A stretch of DNA of 64,000 nucleotides from positions 99,154 through 163,153 of the forward strand of contig NZ_JACOFX010000016.1 in assembly GCF_014284125.1 (NCBI RefSeq), read 5' to 3'. Within the stretch, counting starts at the first letter, position 1. Every line of letters starts with the position of its first letter. The notes under the pieces were generated by a model, which worked only from the letters and a program-made list of their open reading frames with translations, did no database searches and had not been told where the DNA came from. Below, in pieces: positions 1 through 8,218 of this stretch. The position numbers and the translations under genes were made by a program. This DNA is from Undibacterium umbellatum (GTDB taxonomy: Bacteria > Pseudomonadota > Gammaproteobacteria > Burkholderiales > Burkholderiaceae_D).

Positions 1-645
1 TTCTGTCATGCGGTAGTTCAAGTGGGCAAAGGAATGCGCTGCATCGACCATGACATCTACGCCATGACGCCTGGCCATGGTGGTGATCTTGGCCACGGGC
101 ATGATCTGCCCCGTCCTGTGCACCACATGAGTGACCAGGATCAGTTTAGTCTTTGGCGTGATCGCCTGTTCATACTGGGCCACGATTTCTTCATCACTGG
201 CAGGGTCTAACGGCAATTGCAAATGTCGCAGCTGTATCTGCTTGCGTTTCTCCAGCATCAGCAAGGTATCAATGACGAGATCATAGTCATGCGTGGCGAG
301 TATGACTTCATCACCTGCCTGCAAGGGGTAACCCTGCAGCAGGATATTCATGCCCTCGATCAGATTGCGGGTCAGCACCAGTTCGCCCTCATCCACCCCA
401 CAAAAATCCTTGAGCGCCTGCATGACTTGAACAAACATGGGCGCATAACGCACTCTCAAGAAATACGAAGTCTCGGCATTCACTTGCGCCTGATAGCGCT
501 GGAACGCTTCAAACACAGGCCGCGCCTGCACACCGAAATAGCCGTTTTCCAGATTGATAAAATCAGGTGAGACCGTGTATTGTTCGCGGATATCTGACCA
601 GTAGGCCTCATCATCAGCAGTGATAGTTTTCATTTGACTCGACAA
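1..645 (-). CDS. Class V aminotransferase family protein (5' part; runs off the window)
   Basis: The minus strand reads as one open frame from about 645 to the window edge. It encodes the N-terminal ~210 residues of a fold-type I PLP enzyme of the class V aminotransferase / isopenicillin N epimerase-like group. Visible family features are NLENGYFG near the start, a TRN segment at the end of a GELVLTRN stretch, and VDAAHSFAH, which holds the Asp that contacts the PLP pyridine nitrogen. The Lys that binds PLP would lie outside the window. An ATG lies at 633, but AAGGAG sits six bases before an in-frame TTG at 645, which may be the real start. The substrate is unknown. Ergothioneine EgtE is also a class V enzyme and egtD/egtB lie 5 kb away, but nothing here shows that role. 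Confidence 0.8.
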   Translation of the reverse strand, partial: MSSQMKTITADDEAYWSDIREQYTVSPDFINLENGYFGVQARPVFEAFQRYQAQVNAETSYFLRVRYAPMFVQVMQALKDFCGVDEGELVLTRNLIEGMNILLQGYPLQAGDEVILATHDYDLVIDTLLMLEKRKQIQLRHLQLPLDPASDEEIVAQYEQAITPKTKLILVTHVVHRTGQIMPVAKITTMARRHGVDVMVDAAHSFAHLNYRMTE

Positions 646-850
646 AAGCAACTCCTTCAATTTGTTTGATTTATGTAAATCTTCTGCACAATTCTATATG
701 CAGAGGCCAGGGCAGATGAAAAGTTCCCCAGACGCCTAAAAACTGTCATGTGTTGGTCATAATTGCTGAGTTTGACATCTAAGCTGCGTGTTTCTTGCAT
801 TCTGCGTATAGCTCCTCTAGCATGGCATGGTTAACTTTTAAGCACCCACC

Positions 851-1861
851 ATGTCTGCATTGCCTGAACTGAATGAACTCGAACGCATCATCGCCCTTGG
901 CCGCGGCCATCTGGAGGTGGATGTCTTGTGCGAAGTTGCAGTCAAGAGCAGACAATTTCCAGTCTATAAGCTGGCGCTGGGCAATCCTGATAGCAGCCTG
1001 CCAGCCATCGGTTTTTTTGGAGGCATACACGGGCTGGAGCGCATAGGCACGCAAGTCTTGCTGACTTTCCTGCGCGGTCTGCTGACACGTCTATCCTGGG
1101 ACAAGAGCCTGCAGCATATGTTACAGGATGTGCGTCTGGTATTCATGCCTCTGGTCAATCCTGGTGGCATGTGGCAGGCAACACGCTGTAATCCAAGTGG
1201 TGTTGATCTGATGCGCAATGCGCCGGTGGAGGCACAAGAGAAGGTACCTTTCCTGCTCGGTGGTCACCGTTATAGCCCGCGCCTGCCCTGGTATCGCGGC
1301 GCTGCCGGTGCAGAGATGGAAGCGGAGAATTTGGCACTCTGTCACACCGTGCAACAGGAATTGCTGGCCCGGCCTTTCAGCATGGCGATAGATTGTCATT
1401 CGGGCTTTGGCTTGCGTGACCGTGTATGGTTCCCGCATGCGCATAGCGTACATCCCATAGACCATCTGGCCGACATCCTGGCGCTGGAAGAATTATTTGA
1501 ACAAACGCACCCCAATCATTCTTATCTATTCGAGCCACAAAGCCTGCAATACCGCACCCATGGTGATATCTGGGATTACCTCTACCTGCAGGCGCAGCAG
1601 GACAGCAGCAAAACTTTTCTGCCGCTGACGCTGGAAATGGGCTCATGGTTATGGGTCAAGAAAAATCCACGTCAGTTATTTTCGCGGCACGGCATGTTCA
1701 ACCCGGTGGCGCAGCACAGGTTGAGCCGCGTTTTGCGCAGGCATAATTCATGGCTGGACTTCCTGATGCGGGCAACCTGCGGCCATGCGCAGTGGCTGGC
1801 ACAAGGCCCTACCCGTTTGCGGCTGCAAGAACGTGCTGTCGCACGCTGGTACCGACCATGA
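851..1861 (+). CDS. M14 family zinc carboxypeptidase-like protein
   Basis: This 336-residue protein looks like a cytosolic M14 metallopeptidase. Zinc-ligand motifs are GGIHGLE (His and Glu, about residues 57-63) and IDCHSG (His, about residue 181). A candidate catalytic Glu lies in LTLEMGS (about residue 261). No signal peptide is seen. The usual substrates of the family are C-terminal peptide bonds or amide-linked side groups; the exact substrate cannot be told. Its last codons overlap the next gene by ATGA, so the two are co-translated. Start context: no strong Shine-Dalgarno, but the ATG opens a reading frame that matches the fold from its first helix. Confidence 0.8.
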   Translation: MSALPELNELERIIALGRGHLEVDVLCEVAVKSRQFPVYKLALGNPDSSLPAIGFFGGIHGLERIGTQVLLTFLRGLLTRLSWDKSLQHMLQDVRLVFMPLVNPGGMWQATRCNPSGVDLMRNAPVEAQEKVPFLLGGHRYSPRLPWYRGAAGAEMEAENLALCHTVQQELLARPFSMAIDCHSGFGLRDRVWFPHAHSVHPIDHLADILALEELFEQTHPNHSYLFEPQSLQYRTHGDIWDYLYLQAQQDSSKTFLPLTLEMGSWLWVKKNPRQLFSRHGMFNPVAQHRLSRVLRRHNSWLDFLMRATCGHAQWLAQGPTRLRLQERAVARWYRP

Positions 1862-2640
1862 CAACCTGGGTATTATTGCGCGGCCTCATGCGCGAGAGCA
1901 GGCACTGGGGAGATTTTCCTACACGCTTCCAGCAGGCAGTAGGTGCTGAGCGCGTGTTGTGCCTGGACTTTCCTGGCAATGGTCAATTGCATGCTGAACA
2001 TAGCCTGACTACGGTAGCAGCGATGGCAGATCATTGTCACCGGCAATTGCAGGTACAAGGGGTAACAGAGGCTGTGCACGTATTGGCAGTGTCACTGGGG
2101 GCGATGGTGGCACTGGCATGGGCCAATCAATACCCGGATGACTTGCAGCGCATGGTACTGATCAATACCAGTGTGGCACCGCATAATCCCTTTTATCACA
2201 GATTGAGACCGGCAAATTATCCTGCGCTGATTGCCACCATGTTATTTGGCTCAAGCACCCAGCGCGAACGCCTGATCCTGCGCATCACCAGCAATTTGCA
2301 AACAACAGAACAGGCGAAAGAAATCATCAGGCGATGGACAACGTATGCGCTGGAAAAGCCCATCAGCGTTGGCAACATTCTGCGGCAATTGCTGGCCGCC
2401 ATGCGTTTCCGTGCGCCGCCCTACGCAGGCAAAGTCCCACTGCTTTTACTGGCAGGCGAGCATGACAAGCTGGTCAATGCAAACTGCTCACGCAAGCTGG
2501 CAAAGCTTTGGCACAGCCCCCTGCATCTACATACCACAGCAGGCCATGATTTGCCGCTGGATGATGCGGCCTGGGTGATACAACAGGTACGGACATGGGA
2601 TACTATTTCTGCGCCAGTTCTGCAATCAGAAAATCAATAA
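1858..2640 (+). CDS. Alpha/beta-fold hydrolase
   Basis: This is a 260-residue alpha/beta hydrolase starting at the ATG that overlaps the stop of the M14 peptidase (ATGA). The open frame extends further upstream, but that part is inside the previous gene. The nucleophile elbow is AVSLGA (Ser), followed late in the protein by GEHDKLV (acid Asp) and AGHDLPLDD (catalytic His), giving a full Ser-Asp-His triad. The region ahead of the nucleophile reads RESRHWGDFP then LDFPGNG, as in carboxylesterase/BioH-like enzymes. The substrate is unknown; coupling to a peptidase suggests paired hydrolysis of a conjugate, which is inference. Its 3' end overlaps the convergent LysR gene by 38 bases. Confidence 0.85.
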   Translation: MTTWVLLRGLMRESRHWGDFPTRFQQAVGAERVLCLDFPGNGQLHAEHSLTTVAAMADHCHRQLQVQGVTEAVHVLAVSLGAMVALAWANQYPDDLQRMVLINTSVAPHNPFYHRLRPANYPALIATMLFGSSTQRERLILRITSNLQTTEQAKEIIRRWTTYALEKPISVGNILRQLLAAMRFRAPPYAGKVPLLLLAGEHDKLVNANCSRKLAKLWHSPLHLHTTAGHDLPLDDAAWVIQQVRTWDTISAPVLQSENQ

Positions 2641-3517
2641 ACACCCTGACACGCAAAGGCAGGTGACGGTCACGCGGATACAGTAATGAAAATGGCCTAG
2701 TACGCCCGCTGAATTCCTGCAGCACCTCGACCATGCGGCCAGAGCGCAAATCCTCTTCCACCATGAAGCGCGAAGACTGCATCAATCCTGCGCCATGTCT
2801 TGCCAGGGTGATGATGCCCAGCAAGTCTTCTGAACAGGTGAGGCCACCTCTGGTGGGCCAATCTATGTCCTCACCATCACGCTTGAATATCCAGACGATA
2901 TTTTGCCCCGCACTGGGCAAGATAAATTGCAGGCATTCATGCTGGTCCAGATCCTCAAGTTTGGTCGGCACGCCAAAGCGCTGCAGATACTCTGGTGCGG
3001 CACAGACCACGATCTCGGTATCTTCCAGCCGGCGTGCGATCATGCCCGAATCTGGCGGGTTACGACCTCGTATCACCAGGTCAAAACCATCGGCAGTCAG
3101 ATCGACATTGCGGTTACTGAGTTGCAAATCCAGCTTGACAAGTGGATACATCTGGCGGAATTTTGCCAGCAAAGGCAATACCCGGTAATGCCCAAATGGT
3201 GTGGGCATGCTGATGCGTACCAGACCCGCCGGTTGCATTTGCTGGCCAGACACCTCGCGCTCCGCTTCGACAAGCTGGTTCAGGGCCTGACGGCATTGTA
3301 CAAAATAGGCACGCCCCGCTTCGGTCAGGCGTAATTGTCGCGTGGTGCGCACAAACAGGCGCACGCCTATGCGCTCTTCCAGTCTGGCTATCGAACGGCT
3401 CACAGCAGCTGGCGTCAGCCCCGCTGCATTTGCCGCGTCCTTGAAGCTTTCCAGCTCGGCGGCCATGCAAAACAATTCTATGCTACCCAGCAATACATCC
3501 GGAAATTGTCGATTCAC
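2603..3517 (-). CDS. LysR-family transcriptional regulator
   Basis: A 304-residue LysR-type regulator, normal length for the family. Residues ~8-67 form the winged helix-turn-helix (FKDAANAAGLTPAAVSRSI then LEERIGVRLFVRTTR). The remainder is a type 2 periplasmic-binding-like effector domain that starts around GLVRISMPTPFGHY. This pattern is common in the subgroup that controls neighbouring dehydrogenase, transferase or quinone genes. It is transcribed divergently from gstA with about 130 bases between starts, so the glutathione transferase operon is its likely target (inference). The effector is unknown. Confidence 0.92.
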   Translation of the reverse strand: MNRQFPDVLLGSIELFCMAAELESFKDAANAAGLTPAAVSRSIARLEERIGVRLFVRTTRQLRLTEAGRAYFVQCRQALNQLVEAEREVSGQQMQPAGLVRISMPTPFGHYRVLPLLAKFRQMYPLVKLDLQLSNRNVDLTADGFDLVIRGRNPPDSGMIARRLEDTEIVVCAAPEYLQRFGVPTKLEDLDQHECLQFILPSAGQNIVWIFKRDGEDIDWPTRGGLTCSEDLLGIITLARHGAGLMQSSRFMVEEDLRSGRMVEVLQEFSGRTRPFSLLYPRDRHLPLRVRVFIDFLIAELAQK

Positions 3518-3645
3518 ATTACACCATGTAATTTATAAAGTAACTTTTACCTAGTTTATCAACTTTTTCGTTTGGCATAGTATGCCGTCACGCCCTGCTC
3601 ATCATGGCAGAGCCGCCAGTCAACCTTTATCGAAAGCCCAAAATC
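3518..3645. promoter_or_regulatory. Divergent promoter region between lysR and gstA
   Basis: This short AT-rich interval separates the divergent LysR regulator and gstA starts. LysR regulators usually bind such intervals at a T-N11-A dyad. The stretch near 3524-3545 (TACACCATGTAATTTATAAA) has a TTACA/TGTAA-like arrangement compatible with this, but the operator cannot be fixed by eye. Confidence 0.4.
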
Positions 3646-4251
3646 ATGAAACTCTATTTCTCCCCTGGTGCCTGCTCTTTGTCTCCACACATCATCCTGC
3701 GTGAAGCTGGCCTGGATTTCACTTTGCAAAAAGTTGACACCTATGTTCACAAAACTGCCGATGGCCTGGACTTCTACAGCATCAATCCCAAAGGTCAGGT
3801 CCCCACTGTAGAACTTGATAATGGCGAGATACTGACCGAGGGTTCCATCATTGCCCAGTACATCGCCGAAAGCGCTGAAAACCGCGATTTACTGCCAGCA
3901 TCAGGCTTGCCACGTTACCGTGTGCTGGAATGGCAAAACTACATCAGCTCAGAATTGCATAAATCCTTCGCACCACTGTTTGATGCTGACATGCCCGCGG
4001 AAGGCAAGACGCGTGTAGCAGAACTCTTGCGCAAAAAATTCGCCTGGGTCAACAGCCGCCTCGAAGGACACACTTACCTGACCGGTGATACCTTCACCGT
4101 TGCCGACGCTTATCTGTTCACCGTCAGCGGCTGGAGCAAACACGTGAACCTGAATATCAGCGATTTTGCCCACCTGCAAAACTTCCTCGCCAGCGTCAAG
4201 GCCAGGCCACATGTGCAAGCCGCGCTGAAAGCAGAGGGCCTGCCTTCCTGA
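3646..4251 (+). CDS. gstA: Beta-class glutathione S-transferase GstA
   Basis: This 201-residue protein matches the length and sequence layout of enterobacterial GstA. It opens MKLYFSPGACSLSPHI, with the beta-class catalytic Cys10, followed by NPKGQVPTVEL (cis-Pro loop that holds glutathione) and a C-terminal helical domain with EWQNYISSELHKSF and FTVADAYLFTV. It conjugates glutathione to electrophiles or reduces peroxides and mixed disulfides in the cytosol. The open frame extends 14 codons further upstream, but family alignment fixes the start at the ATG at 3646. It heads an operon with a tautomerase-like gene and an NTF2-like gene and is probably regulated by the divergent LysR protein. Confidence 0.95.
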   Translation: MKLYFSPGACSLSPHIILREAGLDFTLQKVDTYVHKTADGLDFYSINPKGQVPTVELDNGEILTEGSIIAQYIAESAENRDLLPASGLPRYRVLEWQNYISSELHKSFAPLFDADMPAEGKTRVAELLRKKFAWVNSRLEGHTYLTGDTFTVADAYLFTVSGWSKHVNLNISDFAHLQNFLASVKARPHVQAALKAEGLPS

Positions 4252-4278
4252 TATCATCAACAGTGAAGAAAGCAAGCC

Positions 4279-4485
4279 ATGCCCTATGTACACATACAGG
4301 TTACCCGCGAAAATGTCAGCGCAGCACAAAAAGCCGAACTGATAGCCGGTGCCACTGAATTGCTGGTACGCGTACTCAACAAAGATCCCGCCACAACTTT
4401 CGTCGTCATAGAAGAAGTGGATACAGATAACTGGGGAGTAGGCGGCATACCAGTCACGCAATTGCGTCAAATACAGCAAACCTAG
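4279..4485 (+). CDS. 4-oxalocrotonate tautomerase family protein
   Basis: A 68-residue small tautomerase. The protein begins M-P-Y-V-H-I, so Met removal exposes the N-terminal proline that is the catalytic base of the family. The rest shows the beta-alpha-beta layout (VTRENVSAAQKAELIAGA helix, then TFVVIEEVDTDNWGVGG). Family members form oligomers in which Pro1 isomerises enol/keto compounds. Gene spacing of 27 bases after gstA indicates one transcript. The true substrate is unknown. Confidence 0.9.
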   Translation: MPYVHIQVTRENVSAAQKAELIAGATELLVRVLNKDPATTFVVIEEVDTDNWGVGGIPVTQLRQIQQT

Positions 4486-4540
4486 CAGTACTGAAAAACA
4501 GGGTGGCTGACAGCCGCCCTGTCAAACAAGAAAGGCAAAA

Positions 4541-4918
4541 ATGGACACCGCTTACCCCGACATCATCGCCATGCTGAACCAGTATTTCGATGGCATACAC
4601 CATAGTGACACCAGCATACTGGCCAAGGTATTCCACCCCGAAGCCCACTATTACTGCGCCACCGAAGGTCATTTACTGCATCTGGACATGCAGCAATACT
4701 TCCCCGTCGTCGACAAACGCCCCTCACCCGCCAGCAAAAACGAAAATCGCCGCGACCGCATCGTTTCCCTGGAAATAGCAGGACCAGTCACCGCCTTCGC
4801 CCGCGTCGAATGCGCGATTGCCAATAAGTTTTTTACCGATTTTTTAACGCTGGTAAAACTGGATGGCAGGTGGCAGATTGTGAGCAAGGTGTTTCATTTT
4901 GAGTTGATGGACACCTAA
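4541..4918 (+). CDS. NTF2-like / putative lumazine-binding family protein
   Basis: A 125-residue cytosolic protein with the NTF2/SnoaL cone fold layout: an N-terminal helix with YFDGIHHSDTSILAKVFHPEA, a central segment, and three strands ending in FTDFLTLVKLDGRWQIVSKVFHFE. The closing signature is typical of the lumazine-binding/NTF2-like group found beside GST and tautomerase genes. Last gene of the gstA operon (55-base gap). Function unknown; it may be a ligand-binding or isomerase-type enzyme. Confidence 0.8.
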   Translation: MDTAYPDIIAMLNQYFDGIHHSDTSILAKVFHPEAHYYCATEGHLLHLDMQQYFPVVDKRPSPASKNENRRDRIVSLEIAGPVTAFARVECAIANKFFTDFLTLVKLDGRWQIVSKVFHFELMDT

Positions 4919-5662
4919 AAAATCAAATCAATTACCTTTAAGAATATGAACTCAGGTCGTATTGACGTTGTTTTTGATCTTGGTGTTGATGTTGTTTTTG
5001 ACTTTCCGCAGTTCCCATGTGTCGACGCCGTTTGTGCGGTACAGAAAATGGAAAAAGAAGGGCCGCTGTTTGAGCCGCAGGCGAGTTTCGGACCTTCCCA
5101 TTTTTTGTACCGCACAAACGGGAACCCCCTTCAGGGGGCGACGACGCCTGGGTCGCCTTCTTTGGCATACCTTTCTTGGCGACGCAAGAAAGGTATGTAG
5201 CTGTCGGGCTATCCCCGACCTGCGAACTCAAATGACTTGTGCAAGTATTTAAAAATCAAATAGATAGATCTATAAGAATCACAAATTAAATGACTTCACG
5301 GCATGCCACGAACGCCGCTGGAGCGCCAGCCCGGTGGAATGACGTTAATAACGGTTTAGATAATCGAAGACTCACAGCTCGACCAACTTCTAGAAAAATC
5401 GAACTAATGCGCCAGCCTAGTGGACTGCTGCCAAACAAAATTATGTTACTAACATTACCGCAATTTGTAGGAAAACCACCCGAGCCCCCCCCACCCCAAG
5501 ATTTTTCAAACAATAAGTTGTACACTGTGCCACACCAGAGTCCACAACTAGACTCCAAGGCAAGCTCCGCATAAAGGCGGGCTGAAAGAAAGGCCGTATT
5601 GAGTATCAAGCACAGACCAAAACCACACTGGCCTGCCGATTGAATTTCTTAGCCCCAAAACC
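4919..5662. other. 744-base gap without a convincing gene; repeat-rich left half
   Basis: Short open frames occur on both strands, but none has codon use, a ribosome site or a recognisable product. The left half (4960-5220) is a composite of direct and inverted repeats described separately. The right half (5221-5600) has no repeat that I could pair with another place in the window, but carries the leader and promoter for egtD at its end. Confidence 0.6.
4960..5220. repeat. Composite palindromic repeat element
   Basis: Four nested structures follow one another. First, a direct repeat of GTTGTTTTTGA at about 4969 and 4990. Second, a 23-base inverted repeat at 5029-5051 and 5098-5120 (one mismatch; core TTTGTGCGGTAC / GTACCGCACAAA) enclosing 46 bases. 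Third, short GC stems from 5121 to 5157 (CCCCC/GGGGG and GGCGAC/GTCGCC). Fourth, a perfect 12-base stem at 5166-5177 and 5186-5197 with the 8-base loop GGCGACGC, followed by a 6-base GTCGGG/CCCGAC stem (5203-5219). The layout resembles a repeat family scattered through many beta- and gammaproteobacterial genomes, where it is often mis-annotated as small proteins (from general knowledge, not a search). Confidence 0.7.
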
Positions 5663-6631
5663 ATGCCCGAATCCAATAGCCTGGCTAACACGGCCAATAG
5701 TGTGCGCACCACGCCACCCCACATTATCCGCGAGCTGGAAAACGGACTGCTCGCCGATGCCGCCCATACCTCACCCAAATATTTCTATGATGCCGTAGGC
5801 TCGGTCTTGTTTGAAGCCATTTGCGTGCTGCCGGAATATTATCCCACCCGCACTGAAGCAGAGATTTTTACTCAGCACATGGCTGACATGGCGCGTGTCA
5901 TCGGTATAGGTGGCAGCCTGATAGACCTGGGTGCGGGTAATTGCGCCAAGGCAGCGCGGCTGTTTCCGGTGCTGCATCCTGACCAGTATGTGCCCATTGA
6001 TATCTCAGTCTCTCATTTGCAGGATGCGGTACGCCGCTTGCAACAGCGCTTCCCACATATAGAGATGACAGCGCTGGGGCTGGATCTGGCACAGGACTGG
6101 AAACTACCCGTAGAAGTAAGGCGTGATAAACGCCTGTTCTTTTATCCGGGCTCATCCATAGGTAATTTTGAACCGGAAGAGGCACTTGCGTTTCTATGTC
6201 ATTTGCGCGCTGCCTGTGACAATGATGCGGGCATACTGATAGGCGTAGATCTGATCAAGGACAAGACCTTGCTGGATGCAGCTTATGACGATAAGTTGGG
6301 TGTCACTGCCGCTTTTAACCTGAATCTGTTACGCCATATCAATCATTTACTGCACGCTGATTTTGATATCAGCCAGTGGCAGCACGAGGCTTTTTTTAAC
6401 ACCGAAAAATTCCGCATAGAAATGCATCTGCGCGCCAGGGAAAATATCCATGTCACCTGGCCCGGCGGGCAAAGAAATTTTATCAAGGGTGAACACATAC
6501 ACACAGAAAACAGCTATAAGTACAGCATACAGGGTTTTAATGCCTTGCTGGCCGATGCTGGTTTTTCCCATAGCTGCCACTGGACGGACAAAAATGAATG
6601 GTTCGCCGTTATCCACGCCAAAGCTGTTTGA
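5663..6631 (+). CDS. egtD: L-histidine N-alpha-methyltransferase EgtD
   Basis: A 322-residue EgtD/DUF2260-type SAM methyltransferase, the enzyme that trimethylates histidine to hercynine in the first step of ergothioneine synthesis. Family motifs in order are PKYFYDAVGS, PEYYPTRTEAE, LIDLGAGNCAK (SAM site), FFYPGSSIGNFEPEEA, GVDLIKDK, and AAYDDKLGVTAAFNLNLLRHIN (histidine-binding face). Length is standard. The next gene, egtB, starts 38 bases inside its end in another frame, so the two are translationally coupled. No EgtA (gamma-glutamylcysteine ligase) or EgtC is seen nearby. Confidence 0.95.
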   Translation: MPESNSLANTANSVRTTPPHIIRELENGLLADAAHTSPKYFYDAVGSVLFEAICVLPEYYPTRTEAEIFTQHMADMARVIGIGGSLIDLGAGNCAKAARLFPVLHPDQYVPIDISVSHLQDAVRRLQQRFPHIEMTALGLDLAQDWKLPVEVRRDKRLFFYPGSSIGNFEPEEALAFLCHLRAACDNDAGILIGVDLIKDKTLLDAAYDDKLGVTAAFNLNLLRHINHLLHADFDISQWQHEAFFNTEKFRIEMHLRARENIHVTWPGGQRNFIKGEHIHTENSYKYSIQGFNALLADAGFSHSCHWTDKNEWFAVIHAKAV

Positions 6632-7862
6632 TTCCCTGACAGAGCCGGGACAAAGCCTGCAACAGGCAAGCATAATTGAACGCTGGCAAGCAATCCGGTT
6701 ACGTTCAGTCGCGATTGCAGCGCCCTTGTCTGCCGAAGACTGCATGGCACAATCCATGCCTGACGCCAGCCCGATCAAGTGGCATCTGGCGCATACGACA
6801 TGGTTTTTCGAGACTTTTATCCTTGAGCAATTTGAATCCGACTTTCAGGCTTTTCATATTGACTTCAGGGTACTCTTCAATTCCTATTACAACGGTGTTG
6901 GTGACAAGCACCCGCGCCCGCAACGTGGCTTGCTGACAAGGCCATTGCTGGACACCGTGCTGGCCTACAGGCGCAATGTCGATGAACGCATGCTGCGTTG
7001 CCAGGACAAGCTCAGCGATACGCGCTTTGTATCTTTGCTGGAACTGGGCATGCAACATGAACAGCAACACCAGGAGCTCATGCTGACTGACATCAAGCAT
7101 CTGCTGTCATGCAACCCCCTGTTCCCGGCCCTGTATCCCGCAAGCGAGATGCTCAAACCCCTGCCCGCATCTCATACTCTGAGCTGGCAAGACTATGATG
7201 CCTGCCTGTTTGAGATTGGTCACGAGGGTAAGGGCTTTGCCTTTGATAATGAGGGGCCGCGCCATCGCCAGTTCCTTGAAGCTTTCCAGCTGACAACACG
7301 TCTGATCAGCAACGCTGAATACCTGGAATTCATAGAAGATGGTGGCTACCAGAACCCTGCCCTGTGGCTGGCCGAAGGCTGGGACTGGGTCCAGCAACAG
7401 GACCTGCGTCACCCACTATACTGGCGTTATGATTTTCAACAAAACTGGCAGGAATTTGGGCTGCATGGCTTGTTGCCGCTGAATCCACAGCAAGCGCTTG
7501 GCCACATCTCTTATTTCGAAGCCAGCGCCTTTGCGACCTGGGCAGGTGCGCGCCTGCCCACCGAAGCCGAATGGGAATACGCAGCACAGCTACATGAGCT
7601 CGAAGGTCAATTGAGCCAGTTATTTGATCATTGCTGGCAATGGACCAGCAGCAGCTACAGCCCCTACCCCGGCTTTGTTCCGGCTGCTGGTGCAGTAGGT
7701 GAATACAATGGCAAATTCATGGTCAATCAATATGTCTTGCGCGGCTCTTCTGCCTTTACCCCGGCCGGCCATAGCCGCCACACTTATCGCAACTTTTTCC
7801 CGGCAACATCACGCTGGCAACTGACAGGCTTGCGCCTGGCACGTTCACTTATTGAGGAGTAG
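6594..7862 (+). CDS. egtB: Ergothioneine biosynthesis sulfoxide synthase EgtB
   Basis: A 422-residue non-heme iron enzyme that joins hercynine to a thiol donor (gamma-glutamylcysteine or cysteine) with O2. The N-terminal DinB-like half carries the iron ligands: WHLAHTTWFFE (His64/His67 region) and HEQQHQE (His155 and His159). The C-terminal half is an FGE-sulfatase domain (GARLPTEAEWEYAA, then YVLRGSSAFTP and SRHTYRNFFP). The chosen ATG at 6594 lies inside egtD and gives a family-length N terminus; the longer open frame upstream is only egtD read in another frame. Which thiol donor it uses cannot be told without modelling. Confidence 0.93.
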   Translation: MNGSPLSTPKLFDSLTEPGQSLQQASIIERWQAIRLRSVAIAAPLSAEDCMAQSMPDASPIKWHLAHTTWFFETFILEQFESDFQAFHIDFRVLFNSYYNGVGDKHPRPQRGLLTRPLLDTVLAYRRNVDERMLRCQDKLSDTRFVSLLELGMQHEQQHQELMLTDIKHLLSCNPLFPALYPASEMLKPLPASHTLSWQDYDACLFEIGHEGKGFAFDNEGPRHRQFLEAFQLTTRLISNAEYLEFIEDGGYQNPALWLAEGWDWVQQQDLRHPLYWRYDFQQNWQEFGLHGLLPLNPQQALGHISYFEASAFATWAGARLPTEAEWEYAAQLHELEGQLSQLFDHCWQWTSSSYSPYPGFVPAAGAVGEYNGKFMVNQYVLRGSSAFTPAGHSRHTYRNFFPATSRWQLTGLRLARSLIEE

Positions 7863-7866
7863 TTTT

Positions 7867-8157
7867 ATGCCCACCGCAAAATGGAAAAATACCGTCATCG
7901 CCCAGGCCAGTGATGGCGAGATTGTGAAACTCGAAGGCAATATCTATTTCCCTAAAAATAGGGTTAATCCTGAGCACTTGCGCGACAGTGACAAGCATAC
8001 GGTTTGTCCATGGAAGGGCACAGCCAGCTATTACGATGTCGTCGTTAATGGCGAAGTCAATGCCGCTGCTGCCTGGTACTACCCTGAGCCCAAGGATGCA
8101 GCAAAAGTAATAAATGGCTACATCGCCTTCTGGCGCGGGGTAGAAGTCTTGCCCTGA
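7867..8157 (+). CDS. DUF427 domain-containing protein
   Basis: A 96-residue protein of the DUF427 family, recognised from the strand pattern and from TVCPWKGTASYYDVVVNG, followed by AAWYYPEPKDAAKVINGYIAFW. The ATG at 7867 lies just after the egtB stop and is preceded by GAGGAG, so it is the third gene of the ergothioneine transcript. The biochemical role of the family is not established. Its position suggests a stable association with egtDB in this lineage, which is inference. Confidence 0.88.
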   Translation: MPTAKWKNTVIAQASDGEIVKLEGNIYFPKNRVNPEHLRDSDKHTVCPWKGTASYYDVVVNGEVNAAAAWYYPEPKDAAKVINGYIAFWRGVEVLP

Positions 8158-8218
8158 ATATCAGTTAAAGGCATACGAGATAGTAGAATTCTTTACAACC
8201 TTGCCACCATCCCTACAC

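Noticed and set aside
5286..5609. Open frames on both strands in the right half of the 4.9-5.7 kb gap
   Set aside because: No ribosome site, no recognisable product and low-complexity stretches; treated as non-coding.
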